Source: Streptomyces ambofaciens ATCC 23877
GTDB taxonomy: Bacteria > Actinomycetota > Actinomycetes > Streptomycetales > Streptomycetaceae
NCBI RefSeq assembly: GCF_001267885.1
Contig: NZ_CP012382.1
Location: forward strand, 6,249,001-6,313,000
Direction of reading: 5' to 3'
Length of the DNA stretch: 64,000 nt
The notes below the pieces were generated by a model that saw nothing but the letters and a program-made list of their open reading frames with translations, was not told where the DNA came from and searched no databases. The translations under genes and the position numbers were made by a program. Each line of letters starts with the position of its first letter. Positions within the stretch are counted from its first letter, which is position 1. Shown here in pieces: positions 39,525-46,914 of this stretch.

Positions 39525-40772
39525 GTGGGCTCGGGAGGGCTGGAGCTGCCTCCTGGTGACGACGGTCACCAGGGGAACTCCGCGGACGTCCCGCCCGGTG
39601 CGGTGTCCCTGGCGCGGCCGATGAGCGCGGGCGCGATCGGTCCGGAGCTGGACTGGGACGCCGACTCCTGGCACGAGGTGCGCACCCGTGCGCAGCGGGC
39701 GGGCCGTGCCTACATCTGGCTCAACCTCGTCGAACAGCGGCTGCGCGCGGTCGTGGCCGCCGTCCTCAGGCCGGTCTACGAGCCCGTCCACGGCGACGAC
39801 TGGGTGGTCGCCGCGGCCGGACCGGCGGGTCAGGAGTGGGTGCAGCGCGCCGTCGCCGTCCGGGAGGTCAGCCGCCGCAAGGGCTACCTGCTCGACCCGG
39901 CGGACGACAACGTCCTCAGCTTCCTCACCCTCCCGCAGCTGCGCGAGCTGATGGTGCAGCACTGGCCCTGCTTCGAGCCCTACGTCGACGAGCGCCGGGA
40001 CGTGGAACTCGCCCTGGACGAGCTGGAGGTCACCCGCAACGTCGTCTCCCGCAACCGGGCGCTGTCCGAGGCGGTCCTGAACCAGGCCGAGCGGGCCTCG
40101 GCGCGGCTCCTGGAGGTCCTCGGCGCGGGCAGCGACGTGCCGTCCGCGCGGCGGCTGCCGGTCGACGCGGTGGAGGACCTGGTCGGCGACCGGTACGCCG
40201 ACGTGGTCGCGGTCCACTCGGACCGGGTCCGGCTGCTGCGCCAGTTCCCCGCCGAGGACCTCTTCGGCAACGCGCGCCGGGTGGACGCCCTCGGTATCGG
40301 CCTCAACCTGCTCGTGCAGAACTTCTCCGGCCGGCGCCTGCTGCGGCTGGCCGAGTCCGGCGGCCGGGTGCGGCTGCTCTTCCTGAACCCGGCGTCGAGC
40401 GCGATCAAGCGCCGCGAGCGCGAACTCGGTATCAAGCGGGGTGAGCTGAGCCGCGCCGTGGAGATGAACATCCTGCACATGCGCCGGGTGCGCGCCCGGT
40501 TGCGGGACCCGGGCGCGTTCGAGATCCAGGTCTTCGACGAGACGCCCCGCTTCACCGCCTACCTGGTCGACGGGGACGGCGTGGACGGGATCGCCGTCGT
40601 CCAGTCCTATCTGCGCCGGACGCGGGGGATGGAGGCGCCGGTGCTCGTGCTGCGCAACGGGCGCAACGGCGGCAAGGTCGTGAAGTCGGACCAGCTCGAC
40701 GAAAGCGGACTTTTCCCCACTTATCGCGAGGAGTTCGAGCTGATGTGGGCGGATTCGCGACCCGTCTCGTGA
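39525..40772 (+). CDS. SAV2148-family HEPN-domain protein
   Basis: 415 residues. I recognise it as the Streptomyces SAV2148-type family assigned a HEPN domain. GTG start with GGAAGG 10 bases upstream. The all-helical N-terminal domain (about 45-180) contains Arg82-x6-His89 (RPVYEPVH), which fits the Rx4-6H catalytic motif of HEPN ribonucleases, and LTLPQLRELMVQHW, similar to the Swt1-type HEPN. The C-terminal half has FLNPASSAIKRRERELG and a DUF-like alpha/beta region. No membrane segment is seen. An exonuclease gene follows at 114 bases. The RNA-related role is inferred only. Confidence 0.8.
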   Translation: MGSGGLELPPGDDGHQGNSADVPPGAVSLARPMSAGAIGPELDWDADSWHEVRTRAQRAGRAYIWLNLVEQRLRAVVAAVLRPVYEPVHGDDWVVAAAGPAGQEWVQRAVAVREVSRRKGYLLDPADDNVLSFLTLPQLRELMVQHWPCFEPYVDERRDVELALDELEVTRNVVSRNRALSEAVLNQAERASARLLEVLGAGSDVPSARRLPVDAVEDLVGDRYADVVAVHSDRVRLLRQFPAEDLFGNARRVDALGIGLNLLVQNFSGRRLLRLAESGGRVRLLFLNPASSAIKRRERELGIKRGELSRAVEMNILHMRRVRARLRDPGAFEIQVFDETPRFTAYLVDGDGVDGIAVVQSYLRRTRGMEAPVLVLRNGRNGGKVVKSDQLDESGLFPTYREEFELMWADSRPVS

Positions 40773-40886
40773 ACGTCGGCGCCGGGTCGGGCGCGGGCGT
40801 AAGCGGAATGCGATCCTCTGATTGTCAGTGGCCCGTGGGAAGGTGGGAACCACTGGGGGACGCACCACCAAGGAGGGGGACCGCCC

Positions 40887-41609
40887 ATGGGCTGGCACCG
40901 GGAGCTGCTGATCGGCTTCGACCTGGAGACGACGGGCACCGACCCGCGCGAGGCGCGCATCGTCACGGGGGCCGTGATCGAGGTCATGGGCGGGGAGCCG
41001 CGCGGACGCCGGGAGTGGCTGGCCGACCCCGGCGTGGAGATCCCGGCGGACGCGGTGGCGGTGCACGGCATCAGCAACGAGCGGGCGGCCACCGAGGGCC
41101 GCCCCGCCGACCAGGTCGCGGACGCCATCGCGGGCGTGCTCGCCGCCTACTGGAAGACGGGCGTCCCGGTCGTCGCCTACAACGCGGCCTTCGACCTCAC
41201 CCTGCTCTCCGCCGAGTTGCGGCGGCACGGACTGCCGTCCCTGCGCGACCGCCTGGGCGGCCTCGACCCGGCCCCCGTCATCGACCCGTACACCATCGAC
41301 CGTTCCGTCGACCGGTACCGCCGCGGCAAGCGCAACCTGGAAGCGGTCTGCCAGGAGTACGGCGTCCCGCTCGACGCCGCCCACGACGCCACGGCCGACG
41401 CCCTCGCCGCGGCCCGTCTCGCCTGCGCGATAGCCGGCCGGCACCCCAAGGTCGCCTCCCTCGGCCCGGCCGACCTGCACCACCGTCAGATCGAGTGGTA
41501 CGCCGAGTGGGCGGCGGACTTCCAGAGCTTCCTGCGCCGCAAGGGCGACGCCACGGCCGTCGTCGACGGCAGATGGCCGGTGCGCGAACCGGCCGACGAG
41601 CGGGTCTGA
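40887..41609 (+). CDS. DEDDh 3'-5' exonuclease (DnaQ/epsilon-like)
   Basis: 240 residues. Exo I GFDLETTG (Asp12, Glu14), Exo II YNAAFDLTLL (Asp), and Exo III HDATADALAA (His and Asp) complete a DEDDh active site. It resembles the proofreading/epsilon-like family but stands alone, so it could act in DNA repair or RNA processing. AAGGAGGGGG precedes the ATG. The C-terminal region (HHRQIEWYAEWAADFQSFLRR) is shared by Streptomyces relatives. It converges with the phosphotransferase gene. Confidence 0.93.
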   Translation: MGWHRELLIGFDLETTGTDPREARIVTGAVIEVMGGEPRGRREWLADPGVEIPADAVAVHGISNERAATEGRPADQVADAIAGVLAAYWKTGVPVVAYNAAFDLTLLSAELRRHGLPSLRDRLGGLDPAPVIDPYTIDRSVDRYRRGKRNLEAVCQEYGVPLDAAHDATADALAAARLACAIAGRHPKVASLGPADLHHRQIEWYAEWAADFQSFLRRKGDATAVVDGRWPVREPADERV

Positions 41610-41634
41610 CCCGGTCCCGGCCAGGGACGCGGAG

Positions 41635-42498
41635 TCAGAAGGGGTACCAGCGCACCGTCGGGTCGCCGTCCCGCAGCGACGCCACCCGGCGTTCGAACTC
41701 GGCCAGCGCCTTCGGGTTGTTCGGTGCGTGCTGGGCGACCCACGCGCAGCTGGCCGTCTCCCGGGCCCCGCGCAGCACCGCGCAGCCGTCCCACTCGCGC
41801 ACGTCCCAGCCGTAGGTCCCGGTGAAGCCGTCGTACGCCTCCGCGGGCAGCCCGTAGCGGTCCCGGCTGAGGGCCATCACCACCAGATCGTGCTCGCGCA
41901 GGTCGGCGGAGAAGGTCTCCAGGTCGACGAGGACCGGTCCGTCGGGGCCGACGTGCACGTTGCGGGGCAGGGCGTCCCCGTGGATCGGGCCCCGCGGCAG
42001 CCGGGGAGTGAGCGCGGCGGCGGCCGTCGCGAAGCCGTCCCGCCGCTCGCGCAGGTAGGCGGCGTCCGCCGGGTCGATCACGTCACCCGCGAGCCGCAGC
42101 CAGCGTTCCACGCCGCCCAGCAGCTCGCGGGGCGGCAACCCGAAGGAGGGGGAGGGCAGCGCGTGGACCAGCCGGAGCAGGGCGGCCACGTCCCGCGGCT
42201 CGGTGGGCCGCACCGGGTCCGGCAGCCGTCGCCACAGCGTCACCGGGTGCCCGTCGACGAAGAGCGCCGTGGGGTCGGCCGCCCGCACCGCCGGCACCCC
42301 GGCCTCCTCCAGCCACACCGCCACGGCCAGTTCCCGGCGCGCCCGGTCGAGCAACTCGGCGTCGCGGCCCACCTTGACCGCCAGGTCACCGGCGACGAAC
42401 ACCGCGTTCTCGCCCAGGGCGAGCAGCCGCGCCTCCCTCGCCGGGCCGGTCAGTACTCCCGCCGCGGCCAGCACCTCCCGAGCCCGTGCCTCGTCCAT
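41635..42498 (-). CDS. APH-family phosphotransferase
   Basis: 287 residues. Complete catalytic loop HGDALPRN (His, Asp, Asn) and metal-binding Asp in VLVDLETFSADLREHDL, with Lys in LAVKVGRD of the N-lobe. It is a small-molecule kinase of unknown substrate; the name aminoglycoside phosphotransferase is family-level only and does not show resistance. ATG 42498 has GGAGG 10 bases upstream. The longer open frame upstream is produced by short tandem repeats. Confidence 0.88.
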   Translation of the reverse strand: MDEARAREVLAAAGVLTGPAREARLLALGENAVFVAGDLAVKVGRDAELLDRARRELAVAVWLEEAGVPAVRAADPTALFVDGHPVTLWRRLPDPVRPTEPRDVAALLRLVHALPSPSFGLPPRELLGGVERWLRLAGDVIDPADAAYLRERRDGFATAAAALTPRLPRGPIHGDALPRNVHVGPDGPVLVDLETFSADLREHDLVVMALSRDRYGLPAEAYDGFTGTYGWDVREWDGCAVLRGARETASCAWVAQHAPNNPKALAEFERRVASLRDGDPTVRWYPF

Positions 42499-42510
42499 CG
42501 TCCCGCGCCT

Positions 42511-42589
42511 CCGTGTCCGTGTCCGTGTTGTCGCCCGGCCCGGCTGATCCACCGTGTCCGGCGTGTCCGGCGTGTCCGGCGTGTCCGCC
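42511..42589. repeat. two short tandem-repeat tracts
   Basis: Three copies of the 6-base CCGTGT (42511-42528), then four copies of the 9-base GTGTCCGGC (42554-42589, last copy one mismatch). They lie in the leader region of the APH gene, 13-91 bases before its start codon. Copy number may vary between strains. Confidence 0.85.
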
Positions 42590-42651
42590 GTGATCCCGCC
42601 ATCCGTCGGCCAGTGTCGCATTCGCACTGGTGGGAGCGTGTGTGCGGGCTC

Positions 42652-42698
42652 TTGACGGGGCACGGCGCCTTCACGACCATGACCAGGCCTGTCCTGGC
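42652..42698 (+). promoter_or_regulatory. promoter and possible operator of sugar ABC operon
   Basis: TTGACG (42652-42657), 17 bases, GACCAT (42675-42680). CCAGG-N5-CCTGG at 42684-42698 covers the predicted +1, a typical repressor position. No regulator gene is adjacent. Confidence 0.55.
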
Positions 42699-42718
42699 CG
42701 CGCAGAGGGGCTGATCAC

Positions 42719-43666
42719 GTGACACCGGTGACGGATGCGAGGAGACCGGCGCGCCGCGCGTCCGGCACGAACCGGCCCCGGCCCGGCCCCGACCACGGTG
42801 CCTGGTTCCTGGTGCTGCCCGCGCTGATTCCCATCCTGGTGCTCAGCGTCGGACCGCTGCTCTACGGCGTCTCGCTGGCCTTCACCGACGCGCAGTCGGG
42901 CCGTACGGAGCCCACGCAGTGGATCGGCACCCTGAACTTCCAGGACCTGATGCACGACACCCTGTTCTGGGAGTCGTTCCGCATCGGGCTGGTGTGGGCC
43001 GTGGGGGTGACGGTGCCCCAGTTCCTGCTCGCTCTCGGCCTCGCCCTGCTGCTCAACCAGAACCTGCGGCTGCGCTGGCTGGCCCGGGCCCTCGCGATCG
43101 TCCCCTGGGCGATGCCCGAGGTCGTCGTCGGCATCATGTGGCGGCTGGTCTACAACCCGGACGCGGGCATCCTCAACGAGACCCTGCGCGACCTCGGCCT
43201 CGGCGACGGCCGCGACTGGCTCAGCGGCCTCGCCACCGCCCTGCCGGCCGTCATCGTCGTCGGGGTCTGGGCCGGCATGCCCCAGACGACGGTCGCCCTG
43301 CTCGCCGGGCTGCAGAACACCCCGCGCGAGCTGCACGAGGCCGCCGCGGTCGACGGCGCGGGAGCCTGGCGCCGCTTCCGCACGGTCACCTGGCCCGCCC
43401 TGCGCCCCGTCGCGTTCGCCATCACCGCCCTCAACCTCATCTGGAACTTCAACTCCTTCGCCCTGGTCTACGTGCTGACCAGCGGGGGGCCAGGCGGCCG
43501 GACCCGGCTGCCCATGCTGTTCGCCTACGAGGAAGCCTTCCGCTACGGGCAGTTCGGTTACGCGGCGGCGATGGGCTGCGTCATGGTCGCCCTCGTCTCG
43601 GTCCTGCTGGCCGTCTTCCTCGCCGGCCGGCTCAGGGGCGGACTCAAGGAAGGTGACGTCGCATGA
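42719..43666 (+). CDS. carbohydrate ABC transporter permease (MalF/UgpA type)
   Basis: 315 residues with six transmembrane helices and the EAA loop HEAAAVDGAGAWRRFRTVTWPALRP, which docks the ATPase. GTG start with GAGGGG 8 bases upstream. The second permease overlaps it (ATGA). First gene of a permease-permease-binding protein operon. No ATPase gene is present; Streptomyces sugar importers commonly share the distant ATPase MsiK. The sugar is not evident. Confidence 0.93.
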   Translation: MTPVTDARRPARRASGTNRPRPGPDHGAWFLVLPALIPILVLSVGPLLYGVSLAFTDAQSGRTEPTQWIGTLNFQDLMHDTLFWESFRIGLVWAVGVTVPQFLLALGLALLLNQNLRLRWLARALAIVPWAMPEVVVGIMWRLVYNPDAGILNETLRDLGLGDGRDWLSGLATALPAVIVVGVWAGMPQTTVALLAGLQNTPRELHEAAAVDGAGAWRRFRTVTWPALRPVAFAITALNLIWNFNSFALVYVLTSGGPGGRTRLPMLFAYEEAFRYGQFGYAAAMGCVMVALVSVLLAVFLAGRLRGGLKEGDVA

Positions 43667-44496
43667 GGACCTCGACCGGAGCCCGGGCCGGCCAGTACGC
43701 CGCGTTGCTCGCGTACCTCGTCTTCCTGGCCTTCCCGTTCCTCTGGCTGATCTCCACCGCGTTCAAACCGCCGCAGGAGCTGGCCGGTCTCCACCCCACC
43801 TGGATCCCGCGGGACCCCACCCTCGACAACTTCCGGCAGGCCTTCGACGAACAGCCGCTGCTGCGCGCCGCCCTCAACTCCCTGGTGGCCGCGCTCGGCG
43901 CCGCGCTGATCGCCGTGGTGATCGCCACCCCGATGGCGTACGTCATGGCCCGCCACCGCTCCCGGCTCACCAGGGCGGCGACGGGGTGGGTGGTGGTCAG
44001 CCAGGCCTTCCCCTTCGTCCTGCTGATCATCCCGCTCTTCCTGGTGCTGAAGAACCTGCGGTTGATCAACTCCGTGCCGGGACTGGTGATGGTGTACGTC
44101 GTGTGGTCGTTGCCGTTCGCGCTGTGGATGCTCGCCGGGTACGTCCGGGCCGTGCCGCCCGAGCTGGAGGAGGCGGCGGCGGTGGACGGCGCCGGGCGGC
44201 TGCGCACGCTCGTGTCGGTGACCGCGCCGCTGCTCGCGCCGGGGATCGTGGCGACGGCGCTGTTCGCGTTCATCACCGCGTGGAACGAGTTCTTCTTCGC
44301 GCTGGTGCTCTTGAAGACACCGGAGAAGCAGACCCTGCCGGTGATCCTCACCCACTTCGTCGGCGCCGAGGGCGTCGCCGACCTGGGGCCGCTCGCGGCG
44401 GCGGCCTTCCTCGCGACGCTGCCCTCGCTGGTGGTCTTCGCCCTCATCCAGCGGCGGATCACGGGCGGCATGATGGCCGGGGCGGTGAAGAGCTGA
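43663..44496 (+). CDS. carbohydrate ABC transporter permease (MalG type)
   Basis: 277 residues, six helices, EAA loop LEEAAAVDGAGRLRTLVSVTAPLLAPG. ATGA overlap with the upstream permease; its own stop shares one base with the next start (TGATG). Pairs with the MalF-type permease as a heterodimeric channel. Confidence 0.93.
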   Translation: MRTSTGARAGQYAALLAYLVFLAFPFLWLISTAFKPPQELAGLHPTWIPRDPTLDNFRQAFDEQPLLRAALNSLVAALGAALIAVVIATPMAYVMARHRSRLTRAATGWVVVSQAFPFVLLIIPLFLVLKNLRLINSVPGLVMVYVVWSLPFALWMLAGYVRAVPPELEEAAAVDGAGRLRTLVSVTAPLLAPGIVATALFAFITAWNEFFFALVLLKTPEKQTLPVILTHFVGAEGVADLGPLAAAAFLATLPSLVVFALIQRRITGGMMAGAVKS

Positions 44497-45779
44497 TGCG
44501 CACGAGGACCGCGACCCTGCTGGTCTCCCTCGCCCTGCTGCTCGCCGGCTGTACGGACGGCGGCGGCGACTCGGCGGACGGCCGCGTCACGCTGCGCTTC
44601 CAGTCGCTCGCCTGGCAGGAGGAGTCCGTGGCGGCCAACGAGGAGCTGGTCCGCGAGTGGAACGCCACCCACCCCGACGTGCGGGTCGAGTACGTCCAGG
44701 GCAGCTGGGAGAGCGTCCACGACCAGCTCCTCACCTCCTTCGAGGGCGGCGAGGCGCCCGACATCATCCACGACGCCTCCGACGACCTCGCGGACTTCGC
44801 CCACGGCGGTTACCTCGCGGACCTCTCGGACCTGCTGACCGAGCGGCTGAAGGCGGACATCCCGCAGCGCACGTGGGAGACGGTCACCTTCGGCGACGGC
44901 GTCTACGGCGTGCCGTTCCTCCAGGAGCCGCGCGTACTGATCGCCAACGCCGGCCTGCTGCGGACGTCGGGCGTCCGGATCCCGACCCCCGAACGCCCGT
45001 GGACCTGGACGGAGTTCCGGCAGGTGACGAAGGAGCTGAGCGGCGACGGGCGCTACGGCGTGGCCTGGCCGCTCAAGGAGCCCGTCTCGGCCACGCTCAA
45101 CCTGTCGCTGTCCACCGGCGGCCGGCTGTTCCACCGCGGCGCCGACGGCAGGGTCACCGTCCGGTTCGAGGAGGCCGACCAGGTCGTGCCCCGCACGATC
45201 CACGACCAGGCCAACACCGACCACAGCGCCTCCGCCACCACCCTGGGCAGCGGCGGCTCCGACACGCTGCCCGGCTTCTTCGCGGGCAAGTACGCGATGG
45301 TGCCGCTCGGCTTCGCCTACCGCCAGCAGATCGAGCAGCAGGCCCCCGACGGCTTCGACTGGCAGGTGCTGCCCGCGCCGGCCGGTGCCGAGGGCCTCGA
45401 CCAGGGAGTCAGTCCGCAGACGCTGTCGATCGCCGAGGACAGCCCGCACAAGGAGGAGGCCGCCGCCTTCGTCGACTTCCTCCTCCAGCCGGACAACATG
45501 GTGCGCCTCGCCCTCGGTGACTGGATGCTGCCCACCGGAACCGAGGCCCTGAAGGACCCCGCCCTGCACACGTCCGAGCACGGCTGGGCCACGGGCACCG
45601 CCCTCGCCGCCCACCTGAGGTCGGCGCCGGCGCAGTCCGTCCGGGGCTATCCCGAGTGGAAGGACAAGGTGGCGACCCCGGCGCTCCAGGAGTACTACAG
45701 CGGGGCGATCGGCATCGGTGAGTTGCGGGGGCGGCTGGAGGACGACGGCAACCTCGTCCTCGCCCGCTACCAGCGCTGA
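44496..45779 (+). CDS. sugar-binding lipoprotein (extracellular family 1)
   Basis: 427 residues. Short signal peptide with lipobox LLLAGC (Cys near 19). The mature part is a family-1 solute-binding protein: LRFQSLAWQEESVAANEELVREWN, GEAPDIIHDASDDLADFAHGGYLADL and FFAGKYAMVPLGFAY. It captures an oligosaccharide or sugar for the two permeases upstream, whose last codon it overlaps by one base. Odd order: the binding protein is last, whereas most sugar operons put it first. Confidence 0.92.
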   Translation: MRTRTATLLVSLALLLAGCTDGGGDSADGRVTLRFQSLAWQEESVAANEELVREWNATHPDVRVEYVQGSWESVHDQLLTSFEGGEAPDIIHDASDDLADFAHGGYLADLSDLLTERLKADIPQRTWETVTFGDGVYGVPFLQEPRVLIANAGLLRTSGVRIPTPERPWTWTEFRQVTKELSGDGRYGVAWPLKEPVSATLNLSLSTGGRLFHRGADGRVTVRFEEADQVVPRTIHDQANTDHSASATTLGSGGSDTLPGFFAGKYAMVPLGFAYRQQIEQQAPDGFDWQVLPAPAGAEGLDQGVSPQTLSIAEDSPHKEEAAAFVDFLLQPDNMVRLALGDWMLPTGTEALKDPALHTSEHGWATGTALAAHLRSAPAQSVRGYPEWKDKVATPALQEYYSGAIGIGELRGRLEDDGNLVLARYQR

Positions 45780-45831
45780 CCGCCGTGAGCAGTCGGAAAC
45801 CGGCCGTCGTCGGCCGGGCACGGAAATCACG

Positions 45832-45861
45832 TTGCCCGGCCGCCGAGGCACCGCCTAGGGT
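45832..45861 (+). promoter_or_regulatory. promoter of the erm leader, leaderless
   Basis: TTGCCC (45832-45837), 18-base spacer, TAGGGT (45856-45861). The predicted +1 is the GTG at 45869. An AAAT stretch 4-8 bases upstream of the -35 resembles the AT-rich flank of WhiB7/WblC-activated promoters, which control macrolide-resistance genes in actinobacteria; this is inference. Confidence 0.65.
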
Positions 45862-45868
45862 CGTCTCC

Positions 45869-45982
45869 GTGGGAGCCTTCAACGCGATCTACAACTCCGG
45901 TCCCGGCCGGGGCTGCACGCACTCCGTCAGGATGCGTCGTGGCCCCGGAGCCCTGACCGGCCCGGGGACCCCCCGCCGCTGA
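45869..45982 (+). CDS. erm leader peptide (37 codons)
   Basis: GTG-initiated frame starting MGAFNAIYNSGPGRGCTH (first residue formyl-Met) and ending PGTPRR, with TGA in the loop of a perfect 9-bp hairpin. It begins at the predicted transcription start with no ribosome site. Its position upstream of a methyltransferase of the Erm family and inside a set of alternative stems is that of a stalling leader for inducible macrolide resistance. The sequence does not contain the IFVI stall motif of ErmC-type leaders, so any stalling motif would be different. Confidence 0.65.
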   Translation: MGAFNAIYNSGPGRGCTHSVRMRRGPGALTGPGTPRR

Positions 45983-46073
45983 TCCAGCGCGGCGGGGCCG
46001 ATCCTCCGCATCCCCTTTTCCCCTCGTCTTCCGGTCAGGGCCCTCGGCTGCCCTTTTCCCCTGCACGGAAGAC
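45907..46073 (+). promoter_or_regulatory. erm attenuator: alternative hairpins in leader RNA
   Basis: Perfect pairings: A, CCGGGGC (45907-45913) with GCCCCGG (45942-45948), inside the leader frame. B, CCCCGCCGC (45971-45979) with GCGGCGGGG (45989-45997), followed by a C/T-rich stretch, terminator-like. C, GCCCTGACCGG (45950-45960) with CCGGTCAGGGC (46031-46041). D, GTCTTCC (46026-46032) with GGAAGAC (46067-46073), adjoining the erm ribosome site AAGGA at 46074. C and D share 46031-46032 and compete. CCCTTTTCCCCT occurs twice (46013, 46051). Confidence 0.6.
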
Positions 46074-46087
46074 AAGGACCGCAGGCC

Positions 46088-46867
46088 ATGGCCCGCCCCA
46101 CCCAGCGTGCGCGCACGCTCTCGCAGAACTTCCTCGCCGACCGCGCCGCCGCCGCACACGTCGCCCGGCTGACCGCCCCCGACCGTCGGCACCCGCCGCT
46201 CGTCCTGGAAGTGGGCGCCGGCAAGGGCGCCCTCACCGAGCCGCTCGCCCGCCGCAGCCGGGAGCTGCACGCCTACGAGATCGACTCCAGGCTCGTCCCC
46301 GGGCTGCGCACCCGTTTCGCCGCCGCACCCCATGTCCGCGTGGTCGCCGGTGACTTCCTCGCCGCGCGGCCTCCGCGCACGCCGTTCTCCGTCGCCGGGA
46401 ACGTGCCCTTCTCCCGCACGGCGGACATCGTCGACTGGTGCCTCGGCGCGCCGGCCCTCACCGACGCCACCCTGATCACCCAGCTCGAGTACGCACGCAA
46501 ACGCACCGGCGACTACGGCCGTTGGACCCTGCTGACGGTACGGACCTGGCCCCACCACGAGTGGCGCCTGGTGGGACGCGTGAGCCGCTACGGCTTCCGG
46601 CCGGCGCCCCGCGTCGACGCGGGCGTCCTCCGTATCGAGCGCCGCGCCACCCCGCTGCTCACCGGTGCCGCCCAGCACGGCTGGCGGGACCTGGTCGAGC
46701 TGGGCTTCTCCGGAGTCGGCGGCTCGCTGCACGCGTCCCTGCGCCGGGCACACCCCAGGCGCCGGGTGGACGCGGCGTTCCGGGCGGCCCGGCTGGACCC
46801 CGGGGTGCTCGTCGGCGAGGTGGCGCCGGCGCGGTGGCTGCGGCTGCACGAGGAGCTGGCGTCGTGA
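46088..46867 (+). CDS. erm(O): 23S rRNA adenine-N6-methyltransferase, erm(O)-like
   Basis: 259 residues. S-adenosylmethionine-dependent methyltransferase acting on A2058 of 23S rRNA (family knowledge), giving macrolide-lincosamide resistance; the degree of methylation cannot be told from sequence. Motifs: SQNFLAD (12-18), [12 protein letters not shown] (39-50, cofactor loop), GDF at ~88-90, and catalytic NVPF (105-108). ATG with AAGGA 9 bases upstream. The leader and attenuator precede it and a macrolide glycosyltransferase follows, the arrangement known for lrm/mgtA of S. lividans. Its stop TGA is read within GTGA at 46864. Confidence 0.92.
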   Translation: MARPTQRARTLSQNFLADRAAAAHVARLTAPDRRHPPLVLEVGAGKGALTEPLARRSRELHAYEIDSRLVPGLRTRFAAAPHVRVVAGDFLAARPPRTPFSVAGNVPFSRTADIVDWCLGAPALTDATLITQLEYARKRTGDYGRWTLLTVRTWPHHEWRLVGRVSRYGFRPAPRVDAGVLRIERRATPLLTGAAQHGWRDLVELGFSGVGGSLHASLRRAHPRRRVDAAFRAARLDPGVLVGEVAPARWLRLHEELAS

Positions 46868-46878
46868 GAAGAGGTGAT

Positions 46879-46908
46879 TTGCACGAGACGTATCGTCTTG
46901 ATTACGCT
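46879..46908 (+). promoter_or_regulatory. internal promoter of the macrolide glycosyltransferase, leaderless
   Basis: TTGCAC (46879-46884), 18-base spacer, TACGCT (46903-46908), then exactly 6 bases to ATG 46915. Spacing matches the erm leader promoter. No ribosome site precedes the ATG. Readthrough from erm remains possible. Confidence 0.55.
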
Positions 46909-46914
46909 CCGCAC

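Noticed and set aside
42719..43666. CRISPR array or phage element
   Set aside because: No regularly spaced identical repeats with unique spacers anywhere; the only tandem repeats have no spacers.
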